NCBI RefSeq assembly: GCF_018128905.1
Contig: NZ_CP063808.1
Span: 1,550,001-1,614,000, forward strand
Direction of reading: 5' to 3'
Length of the DNA stretch: 64,000 nucleotides
Origin: Streptomyces sp. A2-16
GTDB taxonomy: Bacteria; Actinomycetota; Actinomycetes; Streptomycetales; Streptomycetaceae
Each line of letters starts with the position of its first letter. Within the stretch, counting starts at the first letter, position 1. This document shows positions 1 to 7,716 of the stretch, piece by piece. The notes below the pieces were generated by a model. The model had not been told where the DNA came from. It did no database searches and saw only the letters and a list, made by a program, of their open reading frames with translations. Made by a program: the position numbers and the translations under genes.

Positions 1-1
1 C

Positions 2-556
2 CTGCCCCACGACTGCGAGATCGCCGGCCTGCTCGCCCTGATGCTCCTCACCGACGCCCGCCGCGACGCCCGCACCGGCCCGGACGGCGACCTGGTCCCC
101 CTCGACGAACAGGACCGCGCCCGCTGGGACAAGGCCGCGATCGAGGAGGGCGTCGCGCTGGTCACCCGGGCGCTGGCCCACCGCCGTGCCGGGCCCTACC
201 AGATCCGTGCGGCCATCGCCGCCGTGCACGACGAGGCGCCCACGCCGGAGGCGACCGACTGGCGCGAGATCCTCGGGCTCTACGACGTGCTCGTACGGCT
301 CGTTCCGGGCCCCGTGGAGCGGCTGAACCGGGCGGTCGCGGTCGCGATGGTGCACGGGCCGCGGGCGGGACTCGCGGAGCTGGACTCGCTGAACGACGAG
401 TTGGGGCACCGGCTGGACGCCGTACGCGGACATCTGCTGGAGCGGGCCGGTTCGCACGCACAGGCGCGGGCCGCGTACGAGTCGGCGGCCGCCAAGACCC
501 TGAGCCTTCCCGAGCAGCGCTATCTGCAGGGGCGGGCGGCACGGCTGAGGCCTTAA
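2..556 (+). CDS. ECF-type RNA polymerase sigma factor, C-terminal part (partial)
   Basis: The reading frame is open from base 2, so the 5' end lies outside the window. The visible 184 residues match the C-terminal extension of the large ECF sigma factors that carry a helical TPR-like tail (the group often annotated with DUF6596). The DARTGPDGDLVPLDEQDRARWD stretch, a helical repeat region and a closing YLQGRAARL are typical. The sigma2 and sigma4 DNA-binding regions are not visible. In this family the tail probably modulates sigma activity, and the partner is often a DGPF/YCII-domain protein encoded upstream. That partner, if present here, would be outside the window. The family call is secure; the regulon is unknown. 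Confidence 0.8.
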   Translation: MPHDCEIAGLLALMLLTDARRDARTGPDGDLVPLDEQDRARWDKAAIEEGVALVTRALAHRRAGPYQIRAAIAAVHDEAPTPEATDWREILGLYDVLVRLVPGPVERLNRAVAVAMVHGPRAGLAELDSLNDELGHRLDAVRGHLLERAGSHAQARAAYESAAAKTLSLPEQRYLQGRAARLRP

Positions 557-565
557 CGTGACGGC

Positions 566-889
566 ATGTCCACAACGAACCTCATCGTGCACCTGACCGA
601 ACGCTCCCTCTGGGAGGAGGCCCGGGCCCGGGGCACGTACGAGATCTCGACGCGCGGCCGCACCCTCCAGGAGGAGGGGTTCATCCACTGCTCGACACGC
701 GAGCAACTGCCGCGCACGGCGGCGGCCTTCTACGCCGGCCTGCCGGACCTGGTCGTCCTCGTCATCGACCCCGCCCGTCTCGGCGTACCGCTGAAGTACG
801 AGGCTCCCGAGCCCGGTGCCGAGGAGTTCCCGCACATCTACGGGCCCCTTCCGGTGGAGGCGGTCGTCGACGTGGAGCCGTGGGGGTGA
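566..889 (+). CDS. DUF952 domain protein
   Basis: 107 residues, the full length of a DUF952 protein. Family marks are the N-terminal LIVHLTERSLWEEA, the central EEGFIHCSTREQL and the C-terminal FPHIYGPLPVEAVVDVEPW. DUF952 proteins are small, single-domain and cytoplasmic, and resemble a glutathione-S-transferase-like or ADP-ribosyl fold; their function is not established. It starts 9 bases after the sigma gene stop, so it is probably co-transcribed, and its stop overlaps the next small gene. The ATG at 566 is the only start that keeps the whole domain. Confidence 0.8.
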   Translation: MSTTNLIVHLTERSLWEEARARGTYEISTRGRTLQEEGFIHCSTREQLPRTAAAFYAGLPDLVVLVIDPARLGVPLKYEAPEPGAEEFPHIYGPLPVEAVVDVEPWG

Positions 890-1113
890 GCGGTCGGCGC
901 CCATGGCGCTGGGCCCTGCTGGTGTGGGCGGTTCTCGTGGTCGTGGCGGGTGGGCTGACGCTCTGGCTCCAGGACTCGGCGGAGCCGCAGGGCCCGTTGG
1001 GCCGGCAGGGGGCGAGTCCGACGCCCTCGCTCCCGAAGGGGTGGGAGTCGGCGTGCGCCGGCGCCACCCCCGACGAGGAGGGCCGGGTCCTCTGCATCGT
1101 CATGAAGCGCTAG
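880..1113 (+). CDS. small membrane-anchored hypothetical protein
   Basis: 77 residues starting at a GTG that overlaps the DUF952 stop (translational coupling). Residues 10-30 (WALLVWAVLVVVAGGLTLWL) form one transmembrane helix. The remaining ~45 residues should lie outside the membrane and contain two cysteines (SACAG and VLCIV), which could form a disulfide. I do not recognise a family. The 3' end overlaps the convergent VOC gene by 14 bp. A second GTG at 886 is an alternative start. Confidence 0.55.
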   Translation: MGVSGRRPWRWALLVWAVLVVVAGGLTLWLQDSAEPQGPLGRQGASPTPSLPKGWESACAGATPDEEGRVLCIVMKR

Positions 1114-1843
1114 GCGGACCGCCGGTTTCCGGGTCCCGGCCCGTCAGGCAGTACAGGCCGCCGGCCGGGTCCCTCATCACCGTCCAGCTCCTGCCCTCGG
1201 CGACGAACTCCGCGCCCAGACGCTCGTGTTCCGCCCGTGTCGCCCCGATGTCCGCGCAGGCCAGGTCCAGATGGGCGCCGGCGGGGCGTTCCTCGTCGAG
1301 GCGCTGGAGAAGGATGCGGACCGGGAGCCCGGGCGGGGGCACGAGGACGTGGAACTCGGGCAGGGAGCCCGAACGCGACTCCCAGTCGGGCAACAGGGCC
1401 GTCCAGAAGGCGACTTCGGCGTCGAACAGGGACGGCGGGACGTCCTGGCAGACCTGGTCGAGCCGACTGCCGCGGAACACCGGCGGGCGGGCGGACTGTC
1501 CGCGCCAAGGGTCGGCGCAGAACAGCTGGCCCGCGGGGGAGCGCAGCACGACCAACGTCCCCTGATCGGCGACCACATGCGCGCCGAGCGCCTGGGCGGC
1601 TCTCGCGAACTTCCGTACGTCGTCCACACAGAAGTCGAGATGCGCACCGCCGGGCCCGGAGGCGACGGCCTGCGCCTTCACACCGGCGTCGGCTCCGTCG
1701 GAAGGCTCCAACGTCACGAACTCCCGCCGCTCACCCCGGAACTCGGACAGCCGCGAGCCCGTGACGGCGGTCCAGAAGTCACAGGCCTGGGCGAAGCGGG
1801 GAACCGGCCGGTCCACGAAGGCATAGGTCCAGTGCGTACTCAT
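1100..1843 (-). CDS. VOC (glyoxalase/bleomycin-resistance fold) protein with two tandem domains
   Basis: 247 residues from the ATG at 1843 (MSTHWTYAFVDRP). The frame extends 19 codons further upstream without a better start. Two VOC half-modules are visible: residues ~1-115, ending LRSPAGQLFCADPW, and ~125-240, ending MRDPAGGLYCLTGRDP. Proteins of this type bind small molecules or act as metal-dependent lyases or dioxygenases; no substrate can be inferred. It is transcribed alone, convergent with the small membrane gene. Confidence 0.75.
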   Translation of the reverse strand: MSTHWTYAFVDRPVPRFAQACDFWTAVTGSRLSEFRGERREFVTLEPSDGADAGVKAQAVASGPGGAHLDFCVDDVRKFARAAQALGAHVVADQGTLVVLRSPAGQLFCADPWRGQSARPPVFRGSRLDQVCQDVPPSLFDAEVAFWTALLPDWESRSGSLPEFHVLVPPPGLPVRILLQRLDEERPAGAHLDLACADIGATRAEHERLGAEFVAEGRSWTVMRDPAGGLYCLTGRDPETGGPPSAS

Positions 1844-1939
1844 ACCGGTGATCGTAAGGGTCCCGAACGGGCGCGGGGCTGTGTTGACGAGCGGCTCCAC
1901 CGCGTGGGCGCGACCCGTCGCGACGGCGCGGCGGACGAC

Positions 1940-2356
1940 TCAGTCGCCCGACGACTCCATGAACCGCAGCATGTTCCCCGCCGGATCCCGAAAAGCGCAG
2001 TCCCGCACCCCGTACGGCATGTCCGTCGGCTCCTGGATCACCTCGGCCCCGGACTCCCGCACGCGCGCGAACAGGGCGTCGCAGTCGGTGGTCGTGAAGT
2101 TGACCCCCCGCAGCAGCCCTTTCGCCAGCAGTCGGGCCATCGCCTCCTTGTCCGCGGGGGAGGCGTCCGGGTCGGCGGCGGGCGGCTCCAGGACGATGTC
2201 CACGTCCGGCTGCAGCGGCGAGCCGACGGTCACCCAGCGCATGCCCTCGTACCCGACGTCACCCCGTACCTCCATGCCGAGGACGTCCCGGTAGAACGCG
2301 ATCGCCTTGTCGTGGTCGTCGACGGCGATGAAGCAATTCTTGAGCTTGATGTCCAT
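1940..2356 (-). CDS. VOC family protein
   Basis: 138 residues, one VOC domain: KLKNCFIAVDDHDKAIAFYRDVLGMEV at the start and FRDPAGNMLRFME at the end, the usual first and last strands of the fold. It lies 9 bases downstream of the AraC-type regulator on the same strand, so the two are probably one transcript. This regulator-plus-VOC pairing is common in Streptomyces, and the regulator probably controls the VOC gene. Substrate unknown. Confidence 0.8.
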   Translation of the reverse strand: MDIKLKNCFIAVDDHDKAIAFYRDVLGMEVRGDVGYEGMRWVTVGSPLQPDVDIVLEPPAADPDASPADKEAMARLLAKGLLRGVNFTTTDCDALFARVRESGAEVIQEPTDMPYGVRDCAFRDPAGNMLRFMESSGD

Positions 2357-2365
2357 GGCTTCACG

Positions 2366-2764
2366 TTAGGCCCGGCGGGGCCGGGTGTGCCTGCGGACCA
2401 CACACGGCGGGATCCCCGCGATCTCCTCGTGCGGGCGGGCCCGGTAGGCGCTCGGTGTCTCGCCGACCAGCTCCGTGAACCGGGAGCTGAAGGAGCCCAG
2501 GGAGGTGCACCCCACGGCCATGCAGACCTCGGTGACGGACAGGTCGCCCCGCCGCAGCAGGGCCTTCGCGCGCTCGATGCGCCGGGTCATGAGATAGCCG
2601 TACGGCGTCTCCCCGAACTCCGCGCGGAAGCTGCGCTGGAAATGGCCCGGTGACATCAGCGCGGTGCGGGCGAGCGCGGGCACGTCGAGCGGCTCGGTGT
2701 ACTCCCGGTCCATCCGGTCCCGCGCCTGCCGCAGCCGCACCAGGTCCTCGATGCTCACCATCAC
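2366..2764 (-). CDS. AraC-family helix-turn-helix regulator (DNA-binding domain only)
   Basis: 132 residues, essentially only the double-HTH AraC domain: ALARTALMSPGHFQRSFRAEFGETPYGYLMTRRIERAKALL and VTEVCMAVGCTSLGSFSSRFTELVGETPSAYR. There is no separate effector-binding domain as in full-length AraC, so control may be by abundance or by a partner such as the downstream VOC protein (inference). Starts MMV; the second ATG (2761) is equally possible. Confidence 0.85.
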   Translation of the reverse strand: MMVSIEDLVRLRQARDRMDREYTEPLDVPALARTALMSPGHFQRSFRAEFGETPYGYLMTRRIERAKALLRRGDLSVTEVCMAVGCTSLGSFSSRFTELVGETPSAYRARPHEEIAGIPPCVVRRHTRPRRA

Positions 2765-2864
2765 GCCAGCATCGCACGACGCTCACCGGCTGGGCGCGGG
2801 GACCTGGAACGGGCTTTGCCTCACGTTCGCCTCCCGTACGGAAGCGCTTGCTCCCATGAGAGGC

Positions 2865-4019
2865 ATGGACCACATCACGTTCCTCGTGGCGGTCGTCATC
2901 GTCACAGCCCTGGCCTTCGACTTCACCAACGGATTCCACGACACCGCCAACGCCATGGCGACGTCCATCGCGACCGGCGCACTCAAACCCAGGACCGCGG
3001 TCCTGGTGAGCGGTGTCCTGAACATCGTGGGCGCCTTCCTGTCGACCGAGGTCGCCAAGACGATCTCCGGTGGCATCGTGGACGACACCCTGGTCTCACC
3101 GGGGATGATCTTCGCGGGGCTGGTCGGAGCGATTCTGTGGAACCTGCTGACCTGGCTGGTCGGCCTGCCGTCGAGCTCGTCGCACGCGCTGTTCGGCGGG
3201 CTGATCGGCGCGGTGTGGGTGGGTGCGGGCTCCCACGGCGTGCACTTCGACAAGGTGGTCGAGAAGATCCTGATCCCCGCGGTGGCCTCCCCCGTGGTCG
3301 CGGGCGTGGCGGCGCTGATCGCCACCTACCTCGCCTACAAGCTCACCGCCCGCGCCCGCAAGGACTCGGTGACCAAGGGCTTCCGGCTCGGCCAGATCGC
3401 CTCCGCGTCCCTCGTCTCCCTCGCGCACGGCACCAACGACGCCCAGAAGACCATGGGCGTGATCACCCTCACCCTCATCTCGGCGGGCGCGCTCGGCCAC
3501 GACGCCGGTCCGCCGGTCTGGGTCATCGCCTCCGCGGGTCTCGCGATCGGCCTCGGCACCTACCTCGGCGGCTGGCGGATCATCCGCACCATGGGCAAGG
3601 GGCTCACCGAGATCCAGTCCCCGCAGGGCTTCGCCGCGGAGACCGCGTCCACGACGGTCATCCTGACCTCCGCCCACCTCGGCTTCGCCCTGTCGACCAC
3701 CCAGGTCGCCTCGGGCAGCATCCTCGGCGCGGGTCTCGGCCGCAGGCTCGCGGAGGTCCGCTGGGGCATCGCGGGCAAGATGGTCCTCGCCTGGCTGATC
3801 ACCCTGCCCGCCGCAGCGCTGGTGGGTGGCGTCTCCGCGAGCGCGGTCAAGCACGGCGGCGACTTCGGCACCGTCGTCGTGGCCCTGGTCGGCGCGGCCG
3901 TCGCCGCGGGCATCGTCCTCGTCTCCCGCCGCAACCCGGTGAGCGCGCACAACGTGAACGACACCCACGAGGTCACCATCCGTACCGAGCCGCCGACGCG
4001 TGTCGGTACGGCCGCCTGA
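2865..4019 (+). CDS. pit: inorganic phosphate transporter, PiT family
   Basis: 384 residues. PiT signatures are present twice, as expected for its inverted repeat: FDFTNGFHDTANAMATSIATG near the N-terminus and HGTNDAQKTMGVITL near residue 190. About ten hydrophobic segments are spread over the protein. PiT carriers move metal-phosphate complexes with protons at low affinity. The ATG at 2865 begins MDHITFLVA; an in-frame ATG at 2856 (MRGMDH) is the alternative. Two genes follow on the same strand, a 77-residue membrane protein and polyphosphate kinase 2, so imported phosphate is probably tied to polyphosphate metabolism. The usual DUF47 partner is absent. I saw no convincing PHO box. Confidence 0.92.
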   Translation: MDHITFLVAVVIVTALAFDFTNGFHDTANAMATSIATGALKPRTAVLVSGVLNIVGAFLSTEVAKTISGGIVDDTLVSPGMIFAGLVGAILWNLLTWLVGLPSSSSHALFGGLIGAVWVGAGSHGVHFDKVVEKILIPAVASPVVAGVAALIATYLAYKLTARARKDSVTKGFRLGQIASASLVSLAHGTNDAQKTMGVITLTLISAGALGHDAGPPVWVIASAGLAIGLGTYLGGWRIIRTMGKGLTEIQSPQGFAAETASTTVILTSAHLGFALSTTQVASGSILGAGLGRRLAEVRWGIAGKMVLAWLITLPAAALVGGVSASAVKHGGDFGTVVVALVGAAVAAGIVLVSRRNPVSAHNVNDTHEVTIRTEPPTRVGTAA

Positions 4020-4037
4020 GACCCAGGAGTTCCTGTC

Positions 4038-4271
4038 ATGATCATCGACTGGACCGCACTCGGCCAGGTCACCGCGGTGAGCATCGGCGTCACCGTCGCC
4101 GTGGTCGTCGTCTTCGCCCTCGGGGTGCTCGGCCTCGCCCGCTTCGAGGGGGCGGGGGAGGACGGCACCGGCACGTCGACTCTCGGCGTCGTCCAGGCCG
4201 GCCTGTGTTTCCTCGCCTGCGCGGCGGTGGTGGCGTACGGCATCCATCTGATCGTGCCCCAGTTCCACTGA
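4038..4271 (+). CDS. small two-helix membrane protein between pit and ppk2
   Basis: 77 residues with two transmembrane segments (~7-30 and ~53-72) joined by an acidic-glycine loop (GAGEDGTGTSTLG). It begins 18 bases after the pit stop and is followed 26 bases later by ppk2, so it is part of the phosphate operon. I know no characterised family. Its position and size suggest an accessory subunit or regulator of the PiT carrier; this is inference. Confidence 0.75.
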   Translation: MIIDWTALGQVTAVSIGVTVAVVVVFALGVLGLARFEGAGEDGTGTSTLGVVQAGLCFLACAAVVAYGIHLIVPQFH

Positions 4272-4297
4272 CCCACCGAGCTGAGAGGGGCCCCAGG

Positions 4298-5170
4298 ATG
4301 ACGCCCTTGCTGACCGATCTGCAGGTCGACTACACCGACCCCGACGACCCCGTGCTCATCCGCCCGGACGGCAGTCCGATCGACACCTGGCGGGAGAACT
4401 ACCCCTACGCGCACCGCATGGAGCGCAAGGAGTACGACTGGCACAAACGGCTCCAGCAGATCGAACTGCTGAAGCTGCAGAGCTGGATCAAGGAGACCGG
4501 GCGCCGGCTCGTCATCGTGTTCGAGGGACGGGACGCGGCCGGCAAGGGCGGCACCATCAAGCGCTTCACGGAGCATCTGAACCCCCGTGGCGCGCGGGTG
4601 GTGGCCCTGGAGAAGCCGACCGAGCGAGAGCGCGGACAGTGGTACTTCCAGCGGTACGTCGAACATCTGCCGACCGCGGGCGAGATCGTGCTGTTCGACC
4701 GGTCCTGGTACAACCGGGCCGGGGTGGAGCGGGTCATGGGCTTCTGCTCCGACGACGAGTACCGGCGCTTCACGCGGCAGGCCCCGCTGTTCGAGCGGAT
4801 GCTCGTGGACGACGGAGTGGACCTGCTGAAGTTCTGGTTCTCGGTCTCCCAGGGCGAGCAGCGCACCCGCTTCACCATCCGTCAGATCGACCCCGTACGG
4901 CAGTGGAAGCTCAGCCCCATGGACCTGGCCTCCCTGGACCGCTGGGACGACTACACCGCCGCCAAGGTCGCCATGTTCCGTGAGACGGACACCCAGTTCG
5001 CGCCCTGGACCGTGGTCAAGAGCAACGACAAGAAGCGGGCCCGCGTCGAGGCCATGCGCAGCGTCCTGGCCCGCTTCGACTACTCCGACAAGGACGACGA
5101 GGTCGTCGGCACCCCGGACCCGCGGATCGTGGGCGCGGCGGCGGGACTGCTGGAGGCGGGCGAGGACTAG
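4298..5170 (+). CDS. ppk2: polyphosphate kinase 2
   Basis: 290 residues. PPK2 enzymes transfer phosphate between polyphosphate and nucleoside di- or monophosphates. Visible motifs: Walker A VFEGRDAAGKGGTIKRF (~residues 72-88), Walker B/substrate region LFDRSWYNRAGVERVMGFC (~130-148) and the lid region FSVSQGEQRTRF. Length fits a single-domain PPK2. The ATG at 4298 has a strong ribosome site (GAGAGGGG at 4283-4290); the same frame is open far upstream but overlaps pit. Last gene of the phosphate operon, ending at a strong bidirectional terminator. Which nucleotide is phosphorylated cannot be read from the sequence. Confidence 0.93.
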   Translation: MTPLLTDLQVDYTDPDDPVLIRPDGSPIDTWRENYPYAHRMERKEYDWHKRLQQIELLKLQSWIKETGRRLVIVFEGRDAAGKGGTIKRFTEHLNPRGARVVALEKPTERERGQWYFQRYVEHLPTAGEIVLFDRSWYNRAGVERVMGFCSDDEYRRFTRQAPLFERMLVDDGVDLLKFWFSVSQGEQRTRFTIRQIDPVRQWKLSPMDLASLDRWDDYTAAKVAMFRETDTQFAPWTVVKSNDKKRARVEAMRSVLARFDYSDKDDEVVGTPDPRIVGAAAGLLEAGED

Positions 5171-5194
5171 ACCGTCCGGCGGACGGACGAACGA

Positions 5195-5230
5195 CGGAGG
5201 GGCCCGGTCCGTACGGACCGGGCCCCTCCG
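5195..5230. terminator. bidirectional terminator between ppk2 and sodN
   Basis: A perfect 36-base palindrome: the left arm CGGAGGGGCCCGGTCCGT is followed directly by its reverse complement. It sits between the convergent ppk2 and sodN stops and can fold in either transcript. No U-tract follows, as is usual in Streptomyces. Confidence 0.85.
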
Positions 5231-5290
5231 GGGGTACTCCCGTCGGCCTGCGATGGTGCACCGATCGCGGGTCGACGGAGGCCGACGAGG

Positions 5291-5686
5291 TCAGGCCTTC
5301 TTGGTCTCCCAGAAGATCTTGTCGATCTGGGCGATGTAGTCCAGGGCCTTCTGACCGGTGGCCGGGTCGGTCGACGCCTTGGCGGCCGAGAGGGCCTTCA
5401 GGGTGTCGTTGACCAGCTGGTGCAGCTCCGGGTACTTCTCGAAGTGCGGGGGCTTGAAGTAGTCGCTCCAGAGCACGGAAACGTGGTGCTTCGCGAGCTC
5501 GGCGCGCTGCTCCTTGATGACAACGGCACGCGCCTGGAAGTGCGGGTCGTCGTTGGCGGCCATCTTCTCCTGCACGGCCTTCACCGACTCCGCCTCGATG
5601 CGGGCCTGGGCCGGGTCGTACACACCGCAGGGCAGGTCGCAGTGTGCGCTGACCTTGACCTTGGGGGCAAACAGGCGGGAAAGCAT
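5291..5686 (-). CDS. sodN: nickel superoxide dismutase
   Basis: 131-residue precursor of NiSOD, which dismutates superoxide in the cytoplasm. The first 14 residues (MLSRLFAPKVKVSA) are the leader that must be removed to expose the nickel hook HCDLPCGVY. In mature numbering His1, Cys2 and Cys6 are the ligands, and all are present. The rest is the four-helix-bundle body ending DKIFWETKKA. Ribosome site GGAAGGA stands 8 bases before the ATG. It is divergent from sodX, which encodes the leader peptidase. No Nur-type box is obvious in the shared upstream region. Confidence 0.97.
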   Translation of the reverse strand: MLSRLFAPKVKVSAHCDLPCGVYDPAQARIEAESVKAVQEKMAANDDPHFQARAVVIKEQRAELAKHHVSVLWSDYFKPPHFEKYPELHQLVNDTLKALSAAKASTDPATGQKALDYIAQIDKIFWETKKA

Positions 5687-5729
5687 GGAGCATTCCTTCC
5701 TCGTGATCGTCTTCTCAGGTGCGACATTA

Positions 5730-5740
5730 CTCCCTGGGAG
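5730..5740. promoter_or_regulatory. short palindrome in the sodN/sodX intergenic region
   Basis: CTCCCTGGGAG, a perfect 11-base palindrome about 45 bases upstream of sodN, next to a possible sodN -10 (TAATGT on the minus strand). It could be an operator, but no matching regulator is known to me. Confidence 0.3.
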
Positions 5741-5831
5741 AGCCGAATTCGCGGGTGCCCCCATGGGCTTAGGACAAAAGTCCGGGGTCAGACTGAGACT
5801 GGTGGATGAACGTACCGGGGAGGTGCCGGGG

Positions 5832-6269
5832 ATGCCGGAGCTGTCGCAGGAGACCGAGCGGGGGAGGTCCTTGCTGCCCTTCGTGGGGGTGGCCGAGGTG
5901 ACCGGGCCGTCGATGGTGCCCACGCTCCGGCACGGGGACCAGCTCGTCGTGCACTGGGGGGCCAGGGTCGGCCCCGGTGACATCGTGGTCCTGCGGCATC
6001 CGTTCCAGCAGGACCTGCTCGTCGTCAAGCGGGCCGTGGAGCGGCGCGAGGGCGGCTGGTGGGTGCTCGGGGACAACGCGTTCGCGGGCGGAGACAGCAC
6101 GGACTACGGCGTCGTCCCGGAGGAACTCGTCCTCGGCAAGGCCCGGCTCAGGTACCGGCCGCCCGGGCCCGCTCAGCGCTCCCCGCTGGCCGCCGTGCGC
6201 TGGGCGCTGTCCGCGGTGCGGCCCGTCTTCCCCGACCGGTCGGCCTCCAGGCGCTTGCGGGCCCGGTAG
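5832..6269 (+). CDS. sodX: nickel-type superoxide dismutase maturation protease
   Basis: 145 residues, S26-type (signal-peptidase-like) Ser/Lys protease without a membrane anchor, so it can act on SodN in the cytoplasm. The catalytic serine is in EVTGPSMVPTLRHGD (Ser27) and the general-base lysine in DLLVVKRAVERR (Lys66); the GDNAF box follows. The ATG at 5832 is preceded by GGGGAGG at 5816-5822; an earlier in-frame ATG at 5763 lacks a site. The last ~32 codons run into the 3' end of the opposite CGNR gene. SodX is expected to cut the 14-residue SodN leader before nickel insertion (established for the family). Confidence 0.92.
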   Translation: MPELSQETERGRSLLPFVGVAEVTGPSMVPTLRHGDQLVVHWGARVGPGDIVVLRHPFQQDLLVVKRAVERREGGWWVLGDNAFAGGDSTDYGVVPEELVLGKARLRYRPPGPAQRSPLAAVRWALSAVRPVFPDRSASRRLRAR

Positions 6270-6802
6270 GCGGCCACGTTGGCGCGGGTGGCGCAGCGGT
6301 CGGAGCAGTAGCGCCTGGAGCGGTTCGTCGAGGTGTCGAGATAGGCGTTGCGGCACGGGGACGCCTCGCACAGGCCGAGCCGGTCCACGCCGTACTCGGT
6401 GAGGTGGAACGCCAGACCCATCGCCGCGATCGCCGCGTACCCGGCGGTGGCGTTGGACGGGTGGTCCGCCAGGTGCATGTGCCACAGCGGGCGGCCGTCG
6501 TCGTCGCGGAAGTCGTGCCCGGAGATCTGCGGGTTCACCGGGAACTCCAGCAGCAACGAGTTCAGCAGGTTCACCGCCGTCTCCTCGTCGCCCTGGTCCG
6601 CGGCCTCGAAGACCGCCCGCAGCCGCGCCCGCACCGAACGGAAGCGGGTGACGTCGGCCTCGGTGACCCGGCGGCCCGCCTCCTGGCTGACACCGAACAG
6701 GTCGCGGACGGCCTCGACAGAGGTCAGGGAGTCCTTGCCGCGGGCCGGGTCCTCGCTGTTGACCAGACGTACGGCGTAGTCCGAGTAATAGGCCAGTTCC
6801 AC
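6173..6802 (-). CDS. CGNR-type zinc-finger transcriptional regulator
   Basis: 209 residues. The N-terminal ~150 residues form the ABATE domain (AYYSDYAVRLVNSEDPARGKDSL..). The C-terminal ~50 residues hold the treble-clef finger C-EASPCRNAYLDTSTNRSRRYCSDRCATRANVAAYRARKR. The name-giving CGNR box reads CATR here. Proteins of this type are thought to be stress-responsive regulators. Divergent from the methyltransferase. Its 3' end overlaps sodX by 97 bp in the convergent direction; both protein ends look normal for their families. Confidence 0.85.
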   Translation of the reverse strand: MELAYYSDYAVRLVNSEDPARGKDSLTSVEAVRDLFGVSQEAGRRVTEADVTRFRSVRARLRAVFEAADQGDEETAVNLLNSLLLEFPVNPQISGHDFRDDDGRPLWHMHLADHPSNATAGYAAIAAMGLAFHLTEYGVDRLGLCEASPCRNAYLDTSTNRSRRYCSDRCATRANVAAYRARKRLEADRSGKTGRTADSAQRTAASGER

Positions 6803-6901
6803 TTGTAGTCCTTACGGAGGCGTTCTATCGTCGTGGTGCGGTCGGGTAACAGCTGATCGTGCTTCCAGGGTATTACGACAGTGAGCGGACAGGGGGCTCC
6901 C

Positions 6902-7660
6902 ATGACGACGGGTGTCGGCACCGACTGGCAGGCCTGGCAGGAGAGCTGGGACCGGCAGCAGGAGTGGTACATGCCGGACCGCGAGGAGCGGTTCCGGGTC
7001 ATGCTGGACATGGTCGAGGCCCTCGTCGGGCCCCGGCCGCGCGTGCTGGACCTCGCATGCGGCACGGGAACCATCACGGCCAGGCTGCTCGCCCGGTTCC
7101 CGGACGCCACCAGCACCGGCGTGGACCTCGACCCGGCGCTCCTCACCATCGCCGAGGGCACCTTCGCGGGCGACGAGCGGGTCACCTTCGTGACGGCCGA
7201 CCTCAAGGACCCGGACTGGCCCGCGGGACTGCCGTACGACTCCTACGACGCCGTCCTGACCGCCACGGCCCTGCACTGGCTGCACAGCGAACCCCTCTCG
7301 GCCCTCTACGGGCGGATCGCCGAACTCGTCCGCGACGGCGGTGTCTTCATGAACGCGGACCACATGATCGACGAGTCCACGCCCCGGATCAACGCGGCCG
7401 AACGCGCACAGCGCCACGCACACATGGAGCGGGCCAGGCAGGACGGCGCCCTCGACTGGGCCGCCTGGTGGGAGGTCGCCGCCGCCGACCCCGTGCTCGC
7501 GGAACCCACGGCCCGGCGCTTCGAGATCTACGGCGAGCACGCGGAGGGCGACACGCCGTCGGCCCAGTGGCACGCGCGCGTGCTGCGCGAACAGGGCTTC
7601 GGCGAGGCCCGGCCGGTGTGGTGCTCGCCGTCGGACACGCTGCTGCTCGCGCTGAAGTAG
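6902..7660 (+). CDS. class I SAM-dependent methyltransferase
   Basis: 252 residues. SAM-binding motif I VLDLACGTGTITARLLARFP (~residues 47-66), the acidic GVDLDPALL and motif IV YDAVLTATALHWLHSE are clear. The C-terminal third is variable and would define the substrate, which I cannot infer. The ATG at 6902 is preceded by AGGGGG at 6891-6896; an upstream GTG at 6881 would add seven residues. Monocistronic, ending at a perfect hairpin shared with the convergent ABC operon. Confidence 0.85.
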   Translation: MTTGVGTDWQAWQESWDRQQEWYMPDREERFRVMLDMVEALVGPRPRVLDLACGTGTITARLLARFPDATSTGVDLDPALLTIAEGTFAGDERVTFVTADLKDPDWPAGLPYDSYDAVLTATALHWLHSEPLSALYGRIAELVRDGGVFMNADHMIDESTPRINAAERAQRHAHMERARQDGALDWAAWWEVAAADPVLAEPTARRFEIYGEHAEGDTPSAQWHARVLREQGFGEARPVWCSPSDTLLLALK

Positions 7661-7670
7661 GGGCACGCGA

Positions 7671-7703
7671 AAGGGGCGGTACGACACCGTCGTACCGCCC
7701 CTT
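7671..7703. terminator. bidirectional terminator between methyltransferase and ABC operon
   Basis: Perfect 15-bp inverted repeat, AAGGGGCGGTACGAC / GTCGTACCGCCCCTT, with a 3-base loop, between two convergent stop codons. Confidence 0.85.
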
Positions 7704-7716
7704 CGTCGTCGTACCG

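Noticed and set aside
3096..4268. 390-residue minus-strand ORF across the phosphate operon
   Set aside because: Its sequence is a shadow of pit and the small gene: Asp/Gly/Arg-rich without domains, while the plus-strand frame has clear PiT motifs.
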